Positions 33,242 to 43,640 of a stretch of DNA of 64,000 nucleotides are shown here, piece by piece. Each line of letters opens with the position of its first letter. Positions within the stretch are counted from its first letter, which is position 1. Made by a program: the position numbers and the translations under genes. The DNA lies in contig CM055828.1 in the NCBI GenBank assembly GCA_029582265.1, positions 14,667,777 through 14,731,776 of the forward strand, written 5' to 3'. Source of the DNA: Zoroaster sp. YZ-2022 (lineage: Eukaryota > Echinodermata > Asteroidea > Forcipulatida > Zoroasteridae). The notes beneath the pieces were generated by a model. The model was not told the origin of the DNA. It did no database searches and saw only the letters and a list, made by a program, of their open reading frames with translations.

Positions 33242-34501
33242 TCTATTACTTTTTTTCTTGGGGGGAGGGAGAGGTGGCAGTCAACTTCACACCTTTGTTC
33301 ATATACAACGTATGCTATGTGCCTGACTATGTGCTAAGAGCAAGGGTTTGGTCATCATCTTTTTCCAGTAGTAGAAAAATCCATCAGGGAAATAAAAGAT
33401 GGCGGTCCGATTAAAGGATAAGTTATGGGAAACAACTAGCGGGTCACACCCCCCTCGTTTCCTATGAATTTTGTAAAATAAGATGGTAATTTGAAGTATT
33501 TTTGGTATAAGTTAAGGAGACTAAGCGTGATTTATAAAACCAAGGCTAAAAAGGATATTAGTATGGTCTATTTATGCATTGTGTGAACAGAGAATGGCAA
33601 AGATGACTGCAGTGAGATAAAGGTCTAATGGTAATTATTTGCAAAGTCAGACACATCATTACATTGTATTTATTTGTATTTGTGTGTTTTTACCTCTTTT
33701 TACCTGCACTGTAGTCTGTCTATAAAAAGATAGAATTAATGATAACAGCTACTGTTATGATAACAGAACTAAAGTAATGCCATCATGTTAATAGAAACAA
33801 TGGACCATTTTGTAAATGCTGTTCATTGAACAAAATAAAGAAAAATACAAAACCAGCAGCCATACTGTGAAGGGAACATAACATCACACTTCGGTACTTT
33901 GATAAATGATGTGAAAGACAAACTAAATTGGGGGGGGGGGTGACTTTGTAACTGAAGAAGTTATTACAAGACTAGTTATATTACATACTTTTTGTGTTTA
34001 TTGTTTTAAGAATTAACTAGACTTGAACAAATATTGTCATTACATTATAGAAGTTTCCCTCACACCCATACTGAACCTATTACATGTAGATGTAAATGTA
34101 TTTTTCCATGGAAATTTCATTATGCAAGTTAACATAATATGTTATTTAAGAAATCAAAATATAGAAATAATTATGTGAAATGTATTGACATATTTTAGTT
34201 CTCATTAATCTCACGATTTATTATTTTATTATTAAAAAGATTTGATTTTAAAAATGAAGTCAAGCACTTTGGGACTATCTGTTGATGTATTTATAGAATT
34301 GTCAAAATAGCCACTTGAGAGTAATTTTACAAACTTTGAATAAAATATTTATTGGACAAACAGATTGAAATTTGTCAATTAAAATAAAGGGGTGTACGCA
34401 TTGGTTATTACAATGTACTCGCATTGAAAATGAGAATAATTAAAGATAATTATTTTATCTAAAAACTTGTTTTTAAGATGGTTATGAAAACAAACATCCT
34501 G
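33242..34501. other. Non-coding spacer
   Basis: AT-rich with a short G run at about 33930-33939. No gene or clear repeat was seen. Confidence 0.4.
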
Positions 34502-34710
34502 AGATAATATCGTCACGATCAACAGGGCATGGAATTGAAGTGCAAGTTTTAGATTAACTCAGTGACTGAAAATAATACCCCACATGACAAGGTCACATTA
34601 TCGTTGCTGCTGAATAAATGAGTCAGTAATTTTCAGTCAATGTGTTCATCTTAAACTAGGACACCGATTCCATGCCCTGTTGAAAGTCTGCTCTGATCGT
34701 GACGATACTG
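34502..34710. mobile_element. Second copy of the CGTCACGATC MITE
   Basis: The arms AATATCGTCACGATC...AACAGGGCATGGAATT and AATTCCATGCCATG-type right arm (CGATTCCATGCCCTGTTG...CTGATCGTGACGATA) match the element at 32876-33237. The centre is different and the left arm has a small deletion. Confidence 0.65.
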
Positions 34711-35355
34711 CAACATCTACACATACATGAATATATCTCTTTGTATAAAGTATGTATGCAGTTACTAACATTTTTCCAAAAGTGTACACTGCCTGTATAG
34801 CCAGACTGCCAAGCAAAATTATATGTATTCCCTATACAGGTCCCTTATTACAAATGTATGTCTGTCTGGAGACATTAAGATGTTAGTACACAAATGGAAT
34901 ACAACATATGTACACAAATTATACGTTATTAAAATGTTCAAATATGCAGCCATTCAACTTGGATTATGTGCAAGGATGGAAAAAAGCAATAATGTCTGAA
35001 TTTTATGAACTGAAAAATTGTAACTAATGAAGCATACTACAGAAAGTTCACAAATAATGAAACCACTTTTTTAATTACAAGGGAAAACATTGAATATGTT
35101 GTCAAAACACATGTAGATTGGCATTATTTAGCGAACAAGTTTACTGGTGGATATGAAAATCCCTTAATATTGTCCAATAGGGTCCGAAAAACGTTGTACG
35201 GATGACAACTCTGTTGAAACTCGCAAGGTGATACTTTCTGCAAGATGAAATAAAATAACATTTTTTAATTATTGAAAAACAGTTACTGTAAAAAATTCAA
35301 ATGTGGGCACGTTTGTTCTGTGGAATGCAAATCTCATACACTGATTTGTTTCTAC
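34711..35355. other. Non-coding spacer left of element A
   Basis: Nothing recognisable. It ends with the flank CTAC immediately left of the element A LTR. Confidence 0.4.
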
Positions 35356-36123
35356 TGTAGTGATGTGGAATTTTATGATGAAACAATAATAGTAATTATC
35401 AATGTCAACAGGGGCGCTATTGCTCCTTAGCGGTCGGTTTCATATCCTTGTTTATTTTATTATCGGCGTATCTATATCGGAGTACGATGTACAAAATAGT
35501 CCGGGGTCACAGTATTACTCAGCTCATTTAAAGTTTGTTAGTTTTATAAGGCAACAAAAGGTTCATTTTACTTTTACAAAAAGTAAGTTATGGGTAAACA
35601 CAATTCGTTTAATTATAATGTATTATAAGTTAAACGTTTAAACTGTTAAGTAGTTTTTGGTTGGTGCGGAAGGTTACGTACAAGCTCTCTGACGGTAAAG
35701 GTCAGGGAGGATGAGAAAGGTTGCTGACCTTTTTTTCTTGTTCCACTCGCGTTCCACAAGTAGCCACTTTTGTGAACAGCGGGAATATTATTTTTACATT
35801 CCAGCCGTTCGAGTGGCGTTTGCCTAATGATGCAAGGGTAGTTGGCTAGGAAGGAAAAGCACTTTTTATAGCAATGGCTGGTAAGTCAGAATAACTTTTA
35901 AATCGTAATCTTGACGTTCATTTTATGCTCTAATTGAGGGTCATGTTTGGGAGTGTAAAACACGCGTTGTAAATGAACACTTTTAATAAATAATACATGT
36001 ATGTATACTTTAAATAAACAGATTTTGGTGGTGCTGACTGACTGAGGCAATAAACAATAACGGGAGAAATGCACCCAAATGCTAGAGTCCTTGTGAGTTT
36101 CATTATCGCACCCGAAGTCTACA
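35356..36123 (+). repeat. 5' LTR of element A (768 bp)
   Basis: It starts TGTAGTGATGTGG and ends CGAAGTCTACA, so TGTAG...CTACA are inverted ends. It contains ATGGCTG|GTAAGT at 35874-35886, also kept in the 3' copy at about 46045. AATAAA-like words occur near 35980 and 36048. Confidence 0.92.
35874..35886 (+). promoter_or_regulatory. LTR start codon followed by strong splice donor
   Basis: The bases ATG GCT G|GTAAGT form a start codon, one further codon and a consensus 5' splice site. Joining to an acceptor at 36613-36614 (GACGCAG|ATCTTG) gives GAT and enters the gag frame exactly, with no stop. The gag frame itself has no ATG: a TAG precedes it at 36590-36592. The ATG and donor are conserved in the 3' LTR. 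Splicing is inferred. Confidence 0.5.
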
Positions 36124-36125
36124 AA

Positions 36126-36143
36126 TGGTAACACAGATGGGGT
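36126..36143 (+). other. Candidate primer-binding site of element A
   Basis: TGGTAACACAGATGGGGT begins two bases after the LTR end. The TGG start fits a tRNA CCA end. The exact tRNA is not recognised; initiator-Met-like sites (TGGTA-CAGAG) are the closest in form. Confidence 0.5.
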
Positions 36144-36614
36144 ACAGCAAACGAGCTTCGTAGCTACAGTCTGCTCCCAAGGACATGCATCACTGAGATT
36201 AGTGACAAAGAATGATTGACAGGAAGCAGTGACAACTGGTGGACATGCTTCTGGAGCGGTGAGTCTGACTGGAATATTTGGATGGACAATAGTGGAGCTA
36301 ACAGTGAGGTAATTCTCGTACCGAGATTAATGAAAAATTAGTGTTTAAGTTACCCTTCATCGACGTGTAAGAGCTCTTGCACATCTCCCTGCATTTTTCT
36401 GTGACTAATATTAAAGTGATTCCATAGCTAGAATGTGAAATTTCTTCGTGTGAGGCATAGCCTATACATGTTACAAGTACATATATTGATCACTCCCTAG
36501 TACATAGTGGTGTATGCTTTTAGATACTTGACGTGTATAGTTGAATACACAAAACAAACAAACAAACAAACAAAAACCAACCAGTGTTTTAGTCATCCCC
36601 TACGATTGACGCAG
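36144..36614 (+). other. Leader of element A between primer site and gag
   Basis: Non-coding. It contains an (ACAAA)n run at 36550-36575 and ends at the proposed acceptor GCAG (36611-36614). Confidence 0.45.
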
Positions 36615-37639
36615 ATCTTGTGGAGCGCCTGGTTTCGGGACTTGCTAGTGCATTGAAGCAGAACAAGTCGATTTCTCAAAGGCCAGTGAAACTTGATAGA
36701 TTCACTGGTAGGCCAACGAAACCTGGGGACCCTACAATTAGGGAATGGTTAGAAGAAGTTGAGGTTTATTGTCGGCAATGTCGTATCCCAGAGGGTGAGC
36801 GAGCCCAGGTTGTGGTAAATCATTTGGGTGGCACAGCTAGGGATAAGATCAATTGCCATGAGGGGGTAAAGAGTGACTATAAGTCATTAGTGAAATTGCT
36901 GCATAGGCATTTTGGGGCCATCGAAACCACTTTATGAACGCAATCAAGGAGAGGGAGAGTCCCTGATGGATTTTTCCCGGGCATTAATCAGAATTCATGA
37001 TAGAATTTTGGAAGCGACATCTGATAGTGAACCGTCATTGAAGGGATTGAGGGATAGGGTCCTGATAGGCCAGTTTGTAGCAGGCGCTCGGAATCAGTAT
37101 ATGCGTATTGAACTTAGGAGACTTGAATTGACGAAACCAGACCAGAAATTTGGAGAGTTGAGGAATGCAGCCCTCGATCTTTTTCGCGAGATCGAAAAAG
37201 ACCCACAAACCCGTCGTTCTCACATTAGGGGGGCATGTGCCGATGACTCTTCTGAAGAGGGAGAGGTCCAGTCTGAGGATCCAAAGGAGGTGACTGTGAA
37301 TGAGGTTAGGTCCCAGAGTGAGATGTATAAACTGCTCCAGCAACAGGGGGAACTGATTAAGGGTCTGCAGGACCAAGTTGGAAAACAACAAGAGCAGTTG
37401 ACTACATTGATAACGTACGTCCTGCGTCCTAGAACACCGACGGCAGCAAGGGGGTGAGGCCACCTTTAAGATGTTATCGCTGTGGAGAACTTAGTCATAC
37501 TAGAGCAAGATGGACAGCTCAAATGGATGAAGAAGCTGCACAGGTGCCATCTGTGGGGCCAACTCCACAGCCGAGCCAAACCAGCTCGACTCAGAGATCA
37601 GTTAGTCCGGAGTTAAATGCGCAGGCTCCATCATTGTAG
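36615..37639 (+). pseudogene. Gag of element A (capsid, coiled coil, decayed zinc knuckle)
   Basis: The first frame (to 36937) has VKLDRFTGRPTKPGD, IREWLEEVEVYC and VVNHLGGTARDKI, a capsid N-terminal lobe of the Ty3/PNMA-like type. A frameshift near 36930 leads to 36912-37457 with LMDFSRALIRIHD, LIGQFVAGARNQYMRIELRR and a coiled-coil-like Gln-rich end (QQQGELIKGLQDQVGKQQEQ). The third frame (37454-37639) has CYRCGELSHTRARW, a C-x2-C-x4-H-x4-C knuckle whose last Cys is now Trp. It is inactive as it stands. Confidence 0.8.
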
Positions 37640-37647
37640 GCCAAGGG

Positions 37648-38377
37648 GTGGAGAAAGTTGAAAAACAGGCCTCACCAAAAGAGAAACGAAACTGTGGAGT
37701 TGATTTGTTGTCTCAGCTTGTGCGTGAGAGCCCAAGGGCTGAGATTAACTTGGCTGGTGTGCCAGTGACATGTGTCTTAGATACTGGGGCTGAGACCTCA
37801 CTGATTAGTGGGTCCTTTTTCCGGAAACACTTGGCCCATAAGGTGAGCGCCGTGAAGCCAGTAGGCATATTCCTCAAAGTGTTTGAGGTGGGTGGACTTC
37901 AGGTCCCAGTGGAGGGATATGTTAAGATCCCGCTAAATGTTAATGAGCATGAAGTTGCTGCTCATTTTTTGGTAGTGAACGATTCTGCCGAGGGTGAGTT
38001 GTTGGATCGCAAACGTGGTTCAGTGCTTTTAGGTTGTAATGTTTTAGATTTGCTGCAGGATATGGAAATTGACAATCAAGGGAAAGATGCCAAGGCATGG
38101 GAGGTAACACTTCAGTGGTATCGTTTGACCCACAAATCCCCTAACGGAGATGTTCAAATTCCATCTCAGTGTGGGAAAGTAGCCGCCCGTACAGGGAAAC
38201 GTCCTACAGTGATCCATCCCAGACAAGTGCAAACAGTTAACTGTCAAGTTAGGGCCCTTTTTTTAAATAGATTTATGGGTAAGACTGTATTAGTGGAGGG
38301 TGTGCAGAGTTCGATGTCAGGTTTGGGTGACTCATGTCAGGTGTATGACTATTGTATGAACTGCAGTGGTAAGACTG
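37648..38377 (+). pseudogene. Protease region of element A, part 1
   Basis: The active-site block is CVLDTGAETSLIS (Asp-Thr-Gly; 37773-37811), with a second hydrophobic block SVLLGCNVLDLL at about 38020-38055. A linker towards RT follows. The frame is open to the tRNA-like insert at 38378 and resumes in the same phase at 38995, which proves the insert is secondary. Confidence 0.82.
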
Positions 38378-38529
38378 CACTGAGTATACAGTGCTATACA
38401 TACGTCAGTGTAGGGCAAAATTAAATCAATTGTTTATCTCCCGACGCAAGAATTTCACCAACCTACGTATATATATATCGCGGAACCCGCTGCTATATGG
38501 GATTCTAGCTGGCCAATTATCATCGGGCA

Positions 38530-38605
38530 AGCTCGGTGGTCGAGAGGTTAAGACGTCTGCACTAGTAAGCAGGAGGTCGTGGGTTCGAATCCCGCCCGAG
38601 TCGCC
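38530..38605 (+). tRNA. tRNA-like sequence, array unit 1 (probably not a functional tRNA)
   Basis: Box A-like GGTGGTCGAGAGGTTAAGAC, an anticodon-arm-like CTGC-ACTAGTAA-GCAG, and a good T arm GTGGG-TTCGAAT-CCCGC followed by CCGAG, which pairs with CTCGG at the start. The loop would expose AGT, but the anticodon stem closes poorly. It is best read as the pol III promoter head of a repeat. Confidence 0.45.
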
Positions 38606-38791
38606 TGAGTGTGTAGTCTTTTCACAGACACTCGGAAAGCACTGAGTATACAGTGCTATGCATACGTCGGTGTAGGGCAAAATTAAATCAATTGTTTATC
38701 TCCCGACGCAAGAATTTCACCACCCTATATATATATATATCGCGGAACCCGCTGCTATATGGGATTCTAGCCGGCCAATTGTCATTGGGCA

Positions 38792-38867
38792 AGCTCGGTG
38801 GTCGAGAGGTTAAGACGTCTGCACCAGTAAGCAGGAGGTTTTGGATTCGAATCCCGCCCGAGTCGCC
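38792..38867 (+). tRNA. tRNA-like sequence, array unit 2 (degenerate)
   Basis: Same layout 262 bp downstream, with substitutions in the T stem (TTGGA instead of GTGGG, so pairing with CCCGC is lost) but box B GATTCGAATCC still recognisable. A pseudo-tRNA. Confidence 0.4.
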
Positions 38868-38994
38868 TGTGTAGTTTTTTTCACAGACACTCGGAAAGCA
38901 CTGAGTATACAGTGCTATACATACGTCGGTGTAGGGCAAAATTAAATCAATTGTTTATCTCCCGACGCAAAAATTTCACCAACCTATAAGACTG

Positions 38995-39401
38995 TTAGTG
39001 TCATGTTGGCAAACCTTGGAACTCGAGCTGTTGTGGTACCCCCACTTACTAAGTTGGCAGACGTGTCCGAGGTTACATCTGCAAGGAAGATTGAACTGAC
39101 CACCGACAAGGCAGGTGTTCAGGTTCGAAGTTGTGGTGTCTATTTGGAACAGACAGATAGACAAAACTATAAGCAGGAGTGTCCTGTTTCATCATCGGAT
39201 AGTGGCCTGCGGAGGTACACATTTTTATGGATTGTACTCGGTACCAACTGCCACTGGGGTTGATCCTTGCTGACTGTAATTTGACTGCAGAACAAAAGGA
39301 TCAGGTGACCTAGTTGATACAACAACATGAGCAGGTGCTTTCCCGAGATGAGTTTGATGTCGGTCAATGTGACAGTGTTCCTCATAAAATTAAGACCATA
39401 G
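38995..39401 (+). pseudogene. Protease-RT linker of element A
   Basis: In phase with part 1 the frame runs to a stop at 39261-39263 (LANLGTRAVVVPPLTKLADV and so on). Another frame continues with the usual pre-RT block LADCNLTAEQKDQ...EFDVGQCDSVPHKI at 39268-39395. This linker has no enzymatic role of its own. Confidence 0.65.
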
Positions 39402-40154
39402 ATGACACCGTCAGCCGTACCGCAGGATTCCCCCACACTGTCTTCAGGAAGTGAAAGAACTTCTACTGCGGCTGTTGGATCAGGGCATAATCAGTGCAGA
39501 GAGAGCAACAGTCCCTATGCTAGTCCGGTGGTTGTCGTGAAGAAGAGGCATGGGTCCATTCGTCTGTGTATCGATTATAGTTTCGTCATGGATTCAGAGT
39601 CAGTGGGAAAAACGGCTTTCCGAGTACCCTTCAGGTTGTATACGCGCATGCCCTCTGGCCTGGTCAATGCGCCTGGCACATTTCAACCGGTAATGGAGCA
39701 GTGTCTGGGGAAAATGAATCTCTGTGAGATACTAATATATCTTGATGATATACTGGTGTTCTCTAGTTCTGTTGAGGAACACATTGAACGGCTGTACAGG
39801 GTACTTACCCGTCTCGAAGAATTTGGATTAAAAGTCAAGGGTCAGAAATGTCACTTCTTCTGTAGTCAAGTGTCTTACCTGGGACATATTGTGAATGCAC
39901 AAGGTGTGTCGGTGAATGACGACAAAATCCAGCGTATTCGTGGATGGACCACACCAGAAAAGGCCGAGGACATGCGCTCGTCTAGCTCGTCTTTAGGTCT
40001 AGCTGGTTATTACCGGCGCTTTGTCCAGGATTTTGGTAAGACAGCAGCACCGCTTCATGCTCTGGTGCCATCCACCAGGGCGGGGAATAAGTCCAAGCGT
40101 GAGGTTGGCAAGTTTGTTTGGGGGCAGAGTCACAGGCCGCATTCGATAGCCTAA
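39402..40154 (+). pseudogene. Reverse transcriptase of element A, internal deletion
   Basis: SPYASPVVVVKKRHGSIRLC (fingers) is joined almost directly to GKTAFRVPFRLYTRMPSGL, so the stretch holding motif A with its first catalytic Asp is missing. The YxDD box is intact (ILIYLDDILVFSS, about 39733-39768), and the thumb follows (VSYLGHIVNAQGVSVNDDKI, GLAGYYRRFVQDFGKTAAPL). The enzyme cannot be functional without motif A. Confidence 0.83.
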
Positions 40155-40184
40155 AAGCATTTCTTCAGACCATTTGTACTAGAT

Positions 40185-40725
40185 GTGGACGCATCATTGC
40201 AACGGTTGGGTGCATGCCTGACACAGGAGGATGACAGTGGTAAACGGCATCCCGTGGCTTTTGCTACCCGAGGTCTCAGAGGTGCGGAGGTTAACTATCC
40301 GGATTACAGCTCCTTTAAGCTGGAACTCTTAGCCATGAAATGGGCGATCGTGGATAAATTTCAAAACTACTTAATGGTGGCACCGTTTTCGGTTCTGACT
40401 GATAACAATCCCCTGTGTCATCTGCAGACTGCGAAACTAGGGGCATGTGAGATGCGCTGGTTCGCACAGTTGGCTGCTTTCAACTTCGATGTTAAGTTTA
40501 GGTCTGGTAGAAGCAACCGCATCACAGATGCACTGAGTCGATACCCAGGGCAATCGGCCAGGGACATCTGCAGACTGCGAAACTAGGGGCATGTGAGATG
40601 CGCTGGTTCGCACAGTTGGCTGCTTTCAACTTCGATGTTAAGTTTAGGTCTGGCAGAAGCAACCGCGTCGCAGATTCACTGAGTCGATACCCAGGGCAAT
40701 CGGCCAGGGACGTTGAAAAACTTAT
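40185..40725 (+). pseudogene. RNase H of element A with a 146-bp tandem duplication
   Basis: LDVDASLQRLGACL (Asp), KLELLAMKWAI (Glu) and VLTDNNPLCHL (Asp) are all present. The closing part (ACEMRWFAQLAAFNFDVKF ... DALSRYP) occurs twice because 40421-40566 is repeated at 40567-40712 with only about four differences. The duplication ends the frame at 40586. Confidence 0.82.
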
Positions 40726-41010
40726 GAGGGGCCAATTACACTCCACCCAGTGCCACTGTCTGTAGTTTCTGGTGTGACTTGTTCTGTTCCAGTGGTTGGG
40801 GAGGTGACAGCGGTTGGTCCTGACAGATGTACGAGGATGTCCTTGTTATGACAGACCTTCCAACAGTTTTCCCTTCTTGATCACCGGAACAGCTTGTAAG
40901 GTTTAAGAGGACCCAATACTGCGTGTAGTCTGGGAACGTTGGTGTCAGAATTGGAAACCTGGTGAGGTTATTCCAGGGAGCAAAGTAACTCGCAAGAATT
41001 AAAGCTACTT
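40726..41010 (+). other. Scrambled linker of element A
   Basis: No continuous frame. The 26-base phrase starting TACGAGGATGTCCTTG occurs at about 40829 and again at about 41368, inside the integrase, so a template switch or local duplication is likely. Confidence 0.5.
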
Positions 41011-41782
41011 TTGTGGCAATGGCCAAGGTTTGTGGAACAAGATGTTGTGCTCTGCCGGAGGGTTGTGGATCCTTTGTATGGGGAAATATTCCAGATGCTT
41101 ATGCCGAAGTCTCTCCAGTTAACGATTATTGAGGGTGCTCATGATGGTTGGGGTCACCAAGGCATGGCAAAAACCTTTTCCCTGCTAAGACGACGTGTAT
41201 ATTGGCCACGGATGGCTGCTGCTGTCCGCCGACATATTTCTAAATGTAGGCGGTGCATCAGTGCAAAGGCGACACAACCTATCAAGTTAGTGCCCCGATG
41301 AGACACTTAACGCGCATTCAGGTTCTTGCATTTGATTTTGTTAAGTTAGATAGAGGCCTGGGGGATACGAGGATGTCCTTGTTATGACAGATGTATATAC
41401 AAAGTATTCCCAAGCAGTACCCTGTAAAGATCAGCAAGCTAAGATGGTCGCAAAGGCCCTTAGAGACTACTGGTTTACTAGGTTTGGTGTCCCCACCCGG
41501 CTCCATAGCGACCAAGGTCGCAACTTTGAAGGAGATTTGATAAAAGAGTTATGTTCCCTATACAGCATCCAAAAGACAAGGACAACACCGTACCACCCCC
41601 AGGGGAATGCGCAGGCTGAGAGATTCAATTGCACCATATTTGGTATTATCAAGTCATTGGATGAAAGTGACATGCATCGATGGCCTGACCTCCTCTCTCA
41701 CTTGGTCTTTGTGTACCCCCCCCCCCCCACAGCACCACAGGGGTGTGTCAATATACACTTATGTTTGGTCATGAGCCATTGA
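41011..41782 (+). pseudogene. Integrase of element A (zinc region and catalytic core)
   Basis: The zinc region is EGAHDGWGHQGMAKTFSLLR...CRRC (41130-41260). The core has LAFDFVKLD (Asp, 41326-41352), HSDQGRNFEGD (Asp) and NAQAERFN (Glu), so the triad survives, but frames change near 41300, 41370 and at the C-rich run near 41718-41730. The core is related to the integrase of element B but clearly distinct. Confidence 0.83.
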
Positions 41783-42300
41783 TCCCCTTAGATCAGTTGT
41801 TGGGACGGTCAGATAATAGTTGGGAACAGGAATTTGTACGGGAACAGTCATAACTCGTTAAGAGGGTCAATGTTCTGGTTAAGGATAACATGTTAAGCGT
41901 GCTGCGCAAAACAAAGCTGCATATGATGTCAAAGTAAATGCAGAGCCTTTGGATCTAGGTTCACTGGTCTTGGTAAAGAAGTGTGCATTTAGAGGCCGAC
42001 ATAAATTAGATGATGCCTACGACTCTAACCGTTATGTCATTGTACAGGCTAATGACCATGGTGATGTATATGAAGTCAAACCAGTAAAAGGGGGCCAACA
42101 CGCACAGTACATCGCAAACTGCTACGGTTGGACCCTTCTGTTGGAGCTAATTCTGATATTAGTGATAACGACTCTGGGGAGTCCGTTTTGGATTTTCTTG
42201 TTGAACAAAACGAGGACGATGGGGATGTGGACTTTAATACAGTAGGGGAGCCCCCTACCAGGCGGTCCACAAGACGTGGTATAAGGGATGCATAGCAATC
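41783..42300 (+). pseudogene. Integrase C-terminal region of element A
   Basis: Broken frames: VLVKKCAFRGRHKLDDAYDSNRY, then YEVKPVKGG (41967-42090), the beta-barrel-like end of Ty3 integrases, followed by an acidic stretch and PTRRSTRRGIRDA near 42255-42290, a typical final basic tail. Confidence 0.7.
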
Positions 42301-42610
42301 CGTATCGGCTCCCTCGCTCGGCGTGTAAGTAATTGGCTCTTTTCTATGGCCAGAATCTTCCACCTGTGTCTGGAGCATCTGAGTCCAAGAGAAGTCCTGG
42401 GGTATCCAGTTCTCTAATGGAGGCACAGACGGGCCAGGGCAGTGGAAGTTTTTGGCATTACATGGGTCCAATTCCAGTTGAGGTCATGTTTTTCGTAGTT
42501 TTTGTAAAACTTGTAGCTTTGCATGGTGAGGAGGTAAGACTAATTGCGGTGACACCATGTGAAATTCTCAATTGAGTAGTAATTAGCTCTGAAAAGAACT
42601 GGAGATACAA

Positions 42611-42653
42611 CTCGACGTTTCGATCAGTGTGCTCTGATCGTCCTCAGGAGAAT
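42611..42653 (-). ncRNA. Hammerhead-like fold, Penelope-like copy at 42.6 kb
   Basis: On the minus strand ATTCTC-CTGAGGA-C-GATCAG-AGCACA-CTGATC-GAAAC-GTC-GAG. Compared with 58962-59007, stem II changes T to C and A to G together, so pairing is preserved. Stem I keeps only three pairs here. Confidence 0.35.
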
Positions 42654-42899
42654 GCCGGACTCTGGGAAATACTGCTGCTTAAGTAGGCTGCTAGAGGATT
42701 ACGCGATGACAGGATGCTGGGGGATTAGTTCGTTGAGGTGTGCAGGCGGGAACTGTTGAGACTAGGATCCTAGGAGTTGGGGGAAGGAGTGTGTACTCAC
42801 TGAACTGAATCAGTTGTTGACAAGCACGGGGGAAAGGAGGGTGGTTAACTTTAGGATATAGGAGATCCCTCAGTCTGGGGTGGGTTGTGGACTTTGGAT

Positions 42900-43625
42900 A
42901 TAGAAGATCCTTCGGTCCGTAGTAGTGGTCGCCAAATATCGCTGATGTAGAAGCCGATGTCCTGTGGCAGTGTCGTGTTTAACGATCTTGATGGCCTCTC
43001 TGATGCGTCTGGGGTGCGTGTGTCGATGGGTGTGATGAGTTGGGCTGCCTGTCAGTCGATTTGGTGGTCCTTGATGTGCGAGTGCTTGACGATGGCTGAC
43101 TTCTCAAAATCTCCTCTGCGGCCGTGCGCTCGGTGTTCTTTCAGTCTAATGGGGAGATTCCGTCCTGTTTCGCCGATGTAGACCTTACCACACTCACAGG
43201 GGATCCGGTAGACTCCCGCTCTGTTGGTGGGATCCGGTTTATCCTTGTGAGTGTAGAGAAGTCCTTGGAGTTTGCTGGGGGCTGAGTGGTAGACTTGGAT
43301 GCCTGCTTGTCGGAGGATGCGTTGAAGTTTATGTGACGTCGAACCTAGATAGGGAAGACAAGTAGAAAAGGTTAGATTGCTTACCTTACGTTCGGGGTTT
43401 GGAACCGGCTTCCATGTGTTGATCTTGCTGGGATTGTAGCCGTTGCGCTGGAGGGTAGTCCTGATGTGCCGTAGTTCCTTGGGTAGACTGTCCTTGTCAC
43501 ATAGGTTGTAGGCGCGTTGTACGAGGGTACGGTTGACCGATGACTTGATGCTAGGGTGATGGAAGGAGCGCTGGTTAAGGTAACGGTCTGTGTTTGGTAG
43601 GCTTCCTGTAAACGTTGTGGTGTAG
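42900..43625 (-). pseudogene. Penelope-like RT thumb and GIY-YIG endonuclease
   Basis: The minus frame at 43375-43625 reads SLPNTDRYLNQRSFHHPSIK...VNRTLVQRAYNLC...LRHIRTTLQRNGY, the conserved post-RT region of Penelope-like proteins. After a gap comes THKDKPDPTNRAGVYRIPCE, then CGKVYIGETGRNLPIRLKEH (43117-43262), a GIY-YIG nuclease with the CxC-bearing lead usual in this group. A TGA near 43052-43054 and frameshifts near 43000-43020 and 42965 break the end (RRIREAIKIVKHDT, PQDIGFYISDIW). The endonuclease would nick target DNA. Confidence 0.87.
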
Positions 43626-43640
43626 GGAGCCGTCTGGGTT

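Larger units (their letters stand above)
38378..38986. mobile_element. tRNA-like tandem array (2.3 units of about 261 bp) inserted in element A
   Basis: Units start at 38378, 38640 and 38899 with the palindromic CACTGAGTATACAGTG. They carry CATACGTC, CTCCCGACGCAA, AATTTCACC, a (TA)n stretch and, in the two full units, a tRNA-like segment. The insert is flanked by a perfect 8-bp direct repeat TAAGACTG (38370-38377 and 38987-38994). When it and one flank copy are discounted the protease frame is continuous. Class unknown: the tRNA-like part suggests a SINE, but the tandem form and missing A-tail are atypical. Confidence 0.8.
42500..43640 (-). mobile_element. Penelope-like element, 5' truncated, inside element A
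   Basis: Read on the minus strand it has RT thumb, linker, GIY-YIG endonuclease, a variable C-terminus and a terminal repeat ending CACCATGCAAAG-type sequence at about 42507-42525. It lies between the integrase tail and the SGNH-like frame of element A. The last 100 bp match the terminal repeats at 32.3 and 58.4/59.2 kb. Confidence 0.85.

Noticed and set aside
36615..37639. Domesticated Arc/PNMA-like host gene
   Set aside because: Paired LTRs, primer site and a downstream pol show it is element A gag, and it is frameshifted.
38530..38867. Two functional tRNA genes
   Set aside because: The anticodon stem closes poorly, one T stem is broken, and both lie in an inserted repeat unit.
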